Below, one piece after another: positions 27,101-34,200 of a stretch of DNA of 64,000 nucleotides. A program made the translations under genes and the position numbers. Position 1 is the stretch's first letter; the number at the start of each line of letters is the position of its first letter. This DNA is from Bacteroidia bacterium. Lineage in GTDB: Bacteria; Bacteroidota; Bacteroidia; CAIKAF01. The DNA lies in assembly GCA_016742095.1 (NCBI GenBank), contig JACVCJ010000003.1, positions 75,250 through 139,249 on the forward strand, written 5' to 3'. The notes below the pieces were generated by a model that was not told the origin of the DNA, did not search any database, and saw nothing but the letters and a program-made list of their open reading frames with translations.

Positions 27101-30100
27101 TGAATCGCCTCCGCAATTGGCCTGTACATAATATGAATAAGCCGTTTCCGGGGTAAGACCGCCGAGCAGGAAGGGGTTAGACGGTGCCGGTACCAGTGTT
27201 CCCGCACCCTGTGTAAAGCCTGCGGGGCCATACTCAATGTTCCAGGCCGTAGCCATACCGTTTTCAGTCCAGCTCAGTTTGGCTGCTCCCGGGGCAATGC
27301 TGTCCACGGCAAGAGCTGAAGGCTGCAGACAGGCCGCAACGGTAATATTGATGTTATCGATGGCTGCAGGTGGCTGTGTACCGCTGCCGCCGTCGTTCCT
27401 CCACTCGAATACCAGGCGGAAGGGAACGTTCGAGTAGGCTGGCGGAATTACAAAATTCGCTGTCTGATAGGCAGTTACATCCTGCAGGTTGCCGCCCAGT
27501 CGAACGATGCCGGCAGGAGCATTACCCGCGGCAACGAGCTGTGTGCCTGCAACCGGTACGTAGCTTGTCGGAACAAGCCATACGCGCAGGTAATCGTAAT
27601 CGTTCTCACCGTCGTTCTTCCAGTCGAAAGACAGGTTGATCGCCGGGAAACCGGCCGGGGTAAGAATGTCGCGATACAGGTGAGATACGGCACTGGTACC
27701 CGTGCTGTAAGCATTGGCAACGCCGTTGTTGTTCGAAACATAGGCACCTTGCGTACCACCGTTCGAAGTAGCCGTACCTACCGCCCAGTAGTTTACCTGG
27801 CCGGCCTGTGTGATCTGCCAGTTGTCCGGACCCGATTCAAAATCCTGTGTATACGGGAATGAAGTAACCGGTACCTGTGAGGTACCAAAGGCAAACGGAC
27901 CTACCCACATACTCTGTTCCGCACCGCAGGCAGCCTGTACATAGTACGTATAAACAGTGGCCGGGGTCAGACCGCCCAGTATGTACGGGTTGGTGGTAAC
28001 GCCGTTCACAAAGGTTCCGGAACCCAGTGCAAAGCCCGGAGCGCCATACTGGATATTCCAGGTAGTAGCGGTCCCGTTCTCTGTCCAGCTCAGTTTTACG
28101 GAGTTGGCAGTAGCGCTGTCCGCTGCGAGTGCGCTCGGAGGCAGGCAGGAAGAAGCTGTGATCACAACGTTGTCGATGGCTGAAGGCGGTTGTGTACCTG
28201 AACCGCCGTCGTTCGTCCACTCAAATACGATACGGAACGTCTGTCCGGCATAAGCCGCCGGGATCGTGTACATGGCATTCTGATAGGTGGTCACGTCCTG
28301 CAGGTTGGCACTCAGCATTACACGGCCCGCAGGAGCATTGCCCTGGGTCGTGATGGCCGTACCCGCCGTTGGAGTATATGTAATGGGCACCAGCCATACG
28401 CGCAGGTAGTCGTAGTTGTTCTCGCCATCGCCTTTCCAGTCGAATGCCAGGTTAATGGCCGACATACCTGCCGGTACCTGTACATCGCGGAACAGGTGCG
28501 ATACAGAGGTCGATCCTGTGCTGTAGGCATTGGTAACACCATTGTCATTCGAAATATAGGCACCCTGGGTACCTCCGTTGGAAGTAGCCGTACCTGTCGC
28601 CCATTTATTGGTCTGGCCGTTCTGTACGGTTTCCCAGTTGGTAAAACCGGTTTCAAAACCGAATGAATACGGGAAGGTAGTTACGGGAACCTGGCGTGTG
28701 GTAAAGGTAAAAGGACCTACCCATACGCTGCTGGAACCACCGCCGCAATCGGCCTGTACATAATAGGAATAGGCCGTAGTAGGGTTAAGACCGTTCAGTG
28801 TGTACGGGTGCGACGTTACACCGCTGATCAGTGTTCCGCTGCCCTGTGTAAAGCCGCTCTGGCCCCACTCAATGTTCCAGAGTGTTTCTGAGCCGCCGGC
28901 CACCCAGTCCAGTTTTGCACTGCCCGATCCGATCGAATCCACAGCCAGTGACTGGGGTTGCGGACAGGCAGGAACGATATTGATCGCTACGTTGTCAACG
29001 AACAGGTCGTTATCTCCGTTGCTGCCGATGGTACTTTCTCCGTAGAAACCGAATTTTACCACACCGGTATACGCGGCCAGGTTAATAATTACGTGCTGAC
29101 CGGTATTGCTGATCGGCGTGGCGCTGGTCCAGGTGCGCAGTGCGTTTGTCGAAGACCAGGTAGTGCCGTTATCGGTAGAGATAACTACTACAAATTTATC
29201 GTCCGGGCCCATGGTACCGGTACTCGTAACCCCATAACCCGTAAAGGCCAGATCGAATTCCAGCTGTCTGTCGTTGGTGGCTCCCAGGTCATAGCTTGGC
29301 GTAATGAGCCAGTCTTTCACACTGGTACCATAGATATTCAGACGGGCCGCCAGGTTTACCGGGTTGGTCACATTCCTGTAATCGTCAGATACCCATGCCG
29401 TAGACGTAGTAAGCGTAGTGGTAGTGCCCAGCAGACCGTTTGAACGCGTCCAGCAGGCGGGCGGGAACGTACCGAAGCCTTCCGTAAATACAGTAGGCGT
29501 AGCATTTATACCACACGTTGTGTTAAAGTTTGAAACAGATGAATAAGCACTTGAGCAACCATTATCGGCTTTCACACGATAATAGTATGTTGTAGAGTGC
29601 GACAGACCCGTGATGGCCTGGCTCAGTGTCGGATGTGCTATCGTAAAAGGGGAACCGCTGATCTGCGTAGCGAAGGTATTACTGGTAGATACCTCCAGGG
29701 TATACGTTACCGGTGAAGCACCGCCGCCGAAGGCAGAACCCCAGCCCAGTGTGGCATCCGTAGTTGTAATAGCCGCAGAAGTAAGCGAACCCGGTGCACT
29801 TACACAGGTAGTGGCTGCCAGGGTAAGCGGCGAAGTGGTATTGTATAAAGGCCCACCGCTGCACGCGCTGTTGTATCCGAAAACATAATAGGTATAGTTT
29901 GTATTGGCGGTAAGACTTGCGCTGTTAAAGGTAGTATTCGGACCCACATATACGATAGTGCCACCCAGACCTGCGCCTGTGGTGTACGTAGTTCCGTTCA
30001 CGGGATTGGTGGGAGCCGCACCGGTAGTACGTACCACCAGGTAACGGTCAACCGCAGGAGACGCCGCGGTGAAAGAACCGGCTATAGATGTTGCAGCCGG

Positions 30101-30952
30101 CGTAAGTACCAGCGCTGTAGGCTGTGAAGTTGGAGCCACGCAGGGCGGAGGTACATTCCAGCTGAAGGTAAGACCCGATGCCGGAATAACGGTAGAAGTG
30201 AAAGAGATCGTACTGCTGCTGCTCGTTCCGGCGGTGGTAGAAGCCCAGCTGGTGGTAGAAGTACGGTTGTTGTAGTCTGCATTGGTGCTTCCTCTTAAGC
30301 CTGCTTCGGCAGAGTAAGAGGTCGTAGGCGCCGTAAAGCTGCCGTAGATAATGTCTACGCGGTTGCTGGTCTCGTTCAGTACGATCTGGAAATTGATAAG
30401 GCCCTGGTTACCGCCCGAATTGTAGCGTTTGTAACCCGACCATTGTACGATCAGCTGACGGTTCGGCGCCGTGCCCGTACTCAGGTAGCTGAGTTCCGAA
30501 CCCGTAACAGCGATCATATCCGTGTTGAAACCGGAGATCAGGTTGGCAAAACCGGTAGTAGTGGAAGTCCCGATCGCATCCGTATTGGAGTTCCCGATCG
30601 AGAAGGTACCCGTACCCAGTACGATATAACCATTGGTTGCAACGGCAAATTTATCGTAACTTACATTGTTGTACGTAAAGTTGAACCCGATGGGGAAACC
30701 TGTGTTCGAAACCGGACCCGCCGCTCCCGTGGTGCTGTTGTTAAACACCTGGTCGTCATTGGCCGTTGTTCCTAAAACCGTTCCACCGGTAATGGGCGTA
30801 TATGTGCCGCTGCTCTGCACAAACCCGTAGTTAGCTACCTGCGCTCGTAAACCTGGTATGGTCAGGAGGGCAAACAGCATCAGAAGAGGGAATAGTTTCT
30901 TCCCTTTGCCACTCCCCGGCGGGAGCGGAGATAGAGGTGAAAATCTTTTCAT
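24161..30952 (-). CDS. Very large T9SS type A protein with FN3 and anchor-domain tandem repeats
   Basis: A 2263-residue exported protein, the largest in the window. A long basic N-region precedes the signal peptide core (LFPLLMLFALLTIPGLRAQ, to about residue 38). It then has a beta-rich N-domain (about 40-280), two fibronectin-III-like domains (about 290-485), an anchor J domain (about 490-665), alternating FN3 and anchor-domain pairs with GGTQGAYISNDNGVTNAYSTG-like sequence (to about 1220), Ig-like modules, three 70-residue Ig-like modules and a type A sorting domain (MFPNPTNDV ... IVVNR). No catalytic domain was found. Shared modules show it is a paralogue of the two genes downstream. Surface adhesion is the probable role. 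Confidence 0.87.
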   Translation of the reverse strand: MKRFSPLSPLPPGSGKGKKLFPLLMLFALLTIPGLRAQVANYGFVQSSGTYTPITGGTVLGTTANDDQVFNNSTTGAAGPVSNTGFPIGFNFTYNNVSYDKFAVATNGYIVLGTGTFSIGNSNTDAIGTSTTTGFANLISGFNTDMIAVTGSELSYLSTGTAPNRQLIVQWSGYKRYNSGGNQGLINFQIVLNETSNRVDIIYGSFTAPTTSYSAEAGLRGSTNADYNNRTSTTSWASTTAGTSSSSTISFTSTVIPASGLTFSWNVPPPCVAPTSQPTALVLTPAATSIAGSFTAASPAVDRYLVVRTTGAAPTNPVNGTTYTTGAGLGGTIVYVGPNTTFNSASLTANTNYTYYVFGYNSACSGGPLYNTTSPLTLAATTCVSAPGSLTSAAITTTDATLGWGSAFGGGASPVTYTLEVSTSNTFATQISGSPFTIAHPTLSQAITGLSHSTTYYYRVKADNGCSSAYSSVSNFNTTCGINATPTVFTEGFGTFPPACWTRSNGLLGTTTTLTTSTAWVSDDYRNVTNPVNLAARLNIYGTSVKDWLITPSYDLGATNDRQLEFDLAFTGYGVTSTGTMGPDDKFVVVISTDNGTTWSSTNALRTWTSATPISNTGQHVIINLAAYTGVVKFGFYGESTIGSNGDNDLFVDNVAINIVPACPQPQSLAVDSIGSGSAKLDWVAGGSETLWNIEWGQSGFTQGSGTLISGVTSHPYTLNGLNPTTAYSYYVQADCGGGSSSVWVGPFTFTTRQVPVTTFPYSFGFETGFTNWETVQNGQTNKWATGTATSNGGTQGAYISNDNGVTNAYSTGSTSVSHLFRDVQVPAGMSAINLAFDWKGDGENNYDYLRVWLVPITYTPTAGTAITTQGNAPAGRVMLSANLQDVTTYQNAMYTIPAAYAGQTFRIVFEWTNDGGSGTQPPSAIDNVVITASSCLPPSALAADSATANSVKLSWTENGTATTWNIQYGAPGFALGSGTFVNGVTTNPYILGGLTPATVYTYYVQAACGAEQSMWVGPFAFGTSQVPVTSFPYTQDFESGPDNWQITQAGQVNYWAVGTATSNGGTQGAYVSNNNGVANAYSTGTSAVSHLYRDILTPAGFPAINLSFDWKNDGENDYDYLRVWLVPTSYVPVAGTQLVAAGNAPAGIVRLGGNLQDVTAYQTANFVIPPAYSNVPFRLVFEWRNDGGSGTQPPAAIDNINITVAACLQPSALAVDSIAPGAAKLSWTENGMATAWNIEYGPAGFTQGAGTLVPAPSNPFLLGGLTPETAYSYYVQANCGGDSSSWAGPFNFTTPCQPVAFSSTTPGSRCGIGPVTLGATPASASNVFWYSAATGGNPIGTGNSFTTPAISATTTYYAETQTSGASVNVGPANNTATLSYYITTDWGITFNATAPCRINSVAVYPGNAGTVTIAVQNSMTTPTVFGTVTYTFTSAQIGTKVIIPMNIYIPSAGTGYKMIVQSYTGMSSGLHRESVSSFPYTTPGSPISLTSSEWGGTTTGTFYFFYDWSVEKTCVSARTPVTATVTTAPAIALNVTTPTICAGTSTTVGVTSPNTGYSYVWNPGNLHGASQSVSPAATRYYTVTATDTSGGTNAGCVAIDSVQVNVTPLPQTPVVTPAAPSICIGAAPTQMSVGALPPVYSTPSGTGTAQSAANSTGSTLGPNPMQSYYGGTRQQMLFLASELQAMGVPAGPITGLSIDLSQVAGTYALQNLRVKMGPTNNTALSTWVGGLTTVRPAANYTPVVGANNLTFSTPFVWNGTDNVVVEINYSNNNGGSGSPYNRAYYSTTPFQSTIFYRNDNLTAATIDTTSAISFSYSSRNNIRFGTAASDMVVWSPASDLYTDASATTAYVSGAHAGSVYFNGTSTQTYTVTRTGNGCTSQPQNVTVTVNPLPAVFAGNDTSICAGSQITLSGSGANSYGWDNSVSNGVAFTPTVTTTYTVTGTGAGNCQNTDQITVTVNPLPVVSAGADTAVCAGTALTLNGSGAVNYNWNNGVNDGVAFTPTVTTTYTVSGTDASQCSNSDSVVVTVYALPVVSAGADTAICAGTAVTLSGSGAGNYSWNNGVNDGVAFTPTVTTTYTVTGTDTNQCSNTDNVTVTVNANPVVNLGADITTTNASQVLTAPAGFASYLWNTGDVTQTITVTTSGTYSVQVTDANGCKDADTLVFITTFSVENSDGTKGLVNMFPNPTNDVLNVRMEGINAAEVQLEILSVSGAVLAREVVYTSGGAATHVLNLGAYAEGIYMVRLTAGEQTTVRRIVVNR
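24643..25272 (-). repeat. Three tandem 210-bp coding repeats, same module as 18941-19570
   Basis: Period 210 bp, with matching anchor points near 24643, 24853, 25063 and 25273. They encode the modules beginning SAGADTAVCAGTALTL and variants. Consecutive units share long runs on inspection, for example the GTAACGGTCGGTGTAAAGGC block. Confidence 0.85.
27355..28986 (-). repeat. Two tandem copies of an ~816-bp FN3 plus anchor-domain unit
   Basis: The block TCGATGGCTG (T or G variants at its edge) recurs at 27355 and 28171, 816 bp apart, and a third, less similar anchor point lies near 28993. Each unit encodes one fibronectin-III domain plus one anchor J domain (272 residues). Boundaries are approximate. 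Confidence 0.75.
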
Positions 30953-30995
30953 GATCTGTCCTGTAAGATAAGTATGTTAAACAAGTTGTATAGGT

Positions 30996-31031
30996 GGCTT
31001 TTGCCGGGTACGTTACCTCCCGACAAAAGCC
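30996..31031. promoter_or_regulatory. Imperfect 36-bp inverted repeat just downstream of a promoter
   Basis: GGCTTTTG (30996-31003) pairs with CAAAAGCC (31024-31031), and the pairing continues inward as CCGGG/CCCGA with one mismatch. It begins 2 nt after the TATGTTTG promoter element, so the predicted transcript start falls inside its distal arm. It lacks a T run, so it is not a terminator. Operator or 5' leader structure are both possible. The remainder of 30953-31237 is AT-rich with no gene. Confidence 0.5.
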
Positions 31032-31033
31032 CA

Positions 31034-31064
31034 CAAACATATTTCATTCACGATGTATTGGCAA
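31034..31064 (-). promoter_or_regulatory. Promoter of the 2263-residue cargo gene
   Basis: Minus-strand TTG (31064-31062), a 20-nt spacer, TATGTTTG (31041-31034). The ATG is at 30952, giving a leader of about 75 nt, longer than for other genes here. Confidence 0.7.
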
Positions 31065-31237
31065 AAAATTAACAATTATCCCCGGTGTAAATTCGTCTAA
31101 TAAATATAAACTATACATGGGATACAGGCGGGAGACCCTGCGTCATCCCGCTCCTTGAAAAAGTCTTCTGAAAGAGAATTATATACTGATATTCAAATAA
31201 ATAAAAATATAAAAAGTCTCTAAAAATACAGATGAAA

Positions 31238-34200
31238 CTACTGAACTATGGTGATACTTCCTTCCTTTTTGGACTCGCCGTAAAGCAGTACATAAAAGTA
31301 AACCCCGGGTGCAAGCTGTGCCCCGTTGCTTCCTTTTCCGTTAAAAGGTGCACTGCCCTTCGTCTGCAGGTATACCGGGTTGCCCCAGCGGTTAAACACC
31401 TTGAACTCATACTCTCCGCAGTCGCCCAGTAACTGGTCCAGGTCAATAAGGTCATTCACACCGTCGCCGTTCGGGGTAATAATGTTCGGTACCCCGTCCG
31501 GGATCGTCAGCGATGATTTTTCAATCTCTACGTCCTGTTCTTCCGTTACCGTACAGCCATAACTGGTCTGCACGGAAAAGGTTACATGGTAATTTCCTGA
31601 CTGGGCATAGGCATGTGTTACCGTATCTCCGCTGCCGTTACCGCCGTCACCGAAATCCCAGCTGTACGAACTGATGAGTGAATCCGGAGCCACGTTGCCA
31701 TAGAACGTTGCCTCCTGCAGACATTCGGCCTGGTACGTGAACGAAGCCTGCGGAACGGCATGTACCGTAACCTGTTTGGTAATGCTGTCGGCACAGACCG
31801 TACCGGAATTCTGTACCACCAGGGTCACCGGGTATGTGCCCGGACCGGCAAAAGCCAGGGATACATCGCTGCCGGTATCGGTATTGCCGCCGGATATCCA
31901 GAGGAATGCGGGGCCATTGCCGCCGCTGCCCGTCCAGCTGTGTTGTTCGTGGAATACGATATGCTGACCGTCGCAGAAATCTTCAAAGCTAAAGTCGGCC
32001 ACCGGCACGTCGTTCAGCACAAAACTGAAGATGGCCGTATCTGCACAGTTGTTACTGCTTACGGCTACCACATACCCGTTTATGGTGGCGGGCAGGGTTA
32101 CGCCGAACGTATGTGTAAGGTTTTGACCGCTGCCTATGGCATTCGGACTGTACCAGTCAATAGACGAGATGGTCGCTGGCGCCGCTACCGTAGCCAGGGC
32201 ATTCAGTGTGGCCGTACTGCCGCAATAGCTCTGTGCAGCATTGTAGATCACCGCAGGCGAAGGGGCTATCTGCACCTGCAGGGTAGACGTAGCCGAAGTA
32301 CAGCCGCCTACCACTACATAACAGCTGTAATTGCCGGCATCCGCGGCACCGGCATTGCCGATGGCCGGGTTCTGTACACCCGATGACCAGGCTCCGGGGC
32401 CCGACCAGAAATAAGCAGTATTGGCCGTAGTGACCGCATTCAGCTGCAGGGTGGCACCTTCACAGACCGGACTGTTCGACGATATCGACGGTGCCGAAGG
32501 CGGATTCACCACCGTAACCTGCGTGCTTGCCGTAGCGCTCGTACAACCGCTTACCGTTATGTACAGGTTGTATGTACCGGCATTGCCTGCCACGGCCGAA
32601 GGAATGACCGGGTTCTGCAGCGTGGAGGTAAAGCTCTGCGGGCCGCTCCAGCTATAGGTAGCTCCGGCCGTAGTGTTCGACGTAAAGGAAATGGGCTGAC
32701 CCAGGCACACCGGCGTGTTCGATGAAATAACCGGCGTAGCGGGAATGGCGTTTACCGTTACCGCATACGTAGCCGTGGCCGATGTACAGCCGTTCTGCAC
32801 CACATATACACTGTAATTGCCAGCCGCAGCAGCCGTAACCGAAGGCACGGAGGGGTTCTGTACGCCCGAACTGAAACTGTTGGGACCGCTCCACACAAAG
32901 GTGCCGGTACCCGTAGACGTCAGGTTCAGGGTCTGTCCCTCACACAGCGGACTATTACCGCCCGCAACCGGGGTGGCCGGGGTCGGATTCACCACTACGG
33001 CCTGCGTTACCGCAGCCGAAGTACAGCCCGCCGCTGTGATCACCAGGGAATAAGTACCCGCTTCCGCAGCCGTGGCCGAGGGAATGTTCACGATCTGCCC
33101 GGTACCGGAAAAGCCGTTCGGACCGCTCCATACATAGGTTACAAACGGAAAGACCGTAGCCGTAAGTGTAATGGTCTGCCCCGTACATACCGGGCTGTTG
33201 GTCGTAAAGGCCGGGGTTACCGGCGGATTGATCACGTTTATGGTCACCGTGGCCGCAGCCGATGAACAGCCGTTCTGCACGATCACCAGGTTATAGGCTC
33301 CGCCGTCAGCCAAAGTGGCCGATGCGATCGTAGGATTCTGCAAAGTAGAACTGAAACCGTTGGGTCCGCTCCAGGCATAGGAACCGGAAGTCGGCGAAGT
33401 GGTGGACAGGTTGATGGCGCTGCCCACACATACCGGGCTGTTACCGCTGGCTGTGGGTGCGGCAGGTAACGAATGTACCACCGCATTATAGGTAACCGTA
33501 GCGGATGTGCAGCCGTTTTCTACAATATACAGGGAATACAGACCGGAGTCCGCAACCGTGGCCGGATTGATGACCGGGTTCTGGGTACCGGAACTGAAAC
33601 TGTTGGGACCGCTCCATACGTACGTGGCCGTACCGCTGCCCGTACCCGTAAGATTAAGCGCCTGACCCGCACATACCGGTGCGTTACCACCGGCAACCGG
33701 AGCAGCCGGTATGGGATTCACCGTAACGTTCACCGTGGCTGTGGCCGAGGTACAGGTGCCCGCTACCACGTACAGGCTGTATGTACCGGCATCCGCTGCC
33801 GTAGCCGGGTTAATGACCGGGTTCTGGATAGTGGAACTGAAACCGTTCGGGCCGCTCCAGTTGTAATTGACACCCGCCACCGAAGTCCCCGTCAGGTTGA
33901 TCGGCTGACCCGCGCATACCGGGCTGTTGCTGCCCGCCACAGGCGCCGCCGGGGGATCGGTGACCGTAACTGAATAGGTCGCCACCGCCGAAGTACAGCC
34001 GGAAACCACCACTTCGAGCGTGTAGTTTCCGCTGTTGGCCGGGGTAACAGATGGCAGAGAGGGATTCTGAAGACCGGAAGTAAAGGCTCCCGGACCGTTC
34101 CATATATACGAGGCCCCCGCAACCGAAGTGCCCAGGTTTAGCGTATTGCCCGTACAAAGCGGGCTGTTGCCCGTTATAACCGGTGTGGCCGGTGTAGGGT

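Noticed and set aside
31128-31151. GCGGGA/TCCCGC hairpin after the type B cargo gene
   Set aside because: It has no T run on the minus strand and is over 85 nt from the stop, so a terminator call is not supported.
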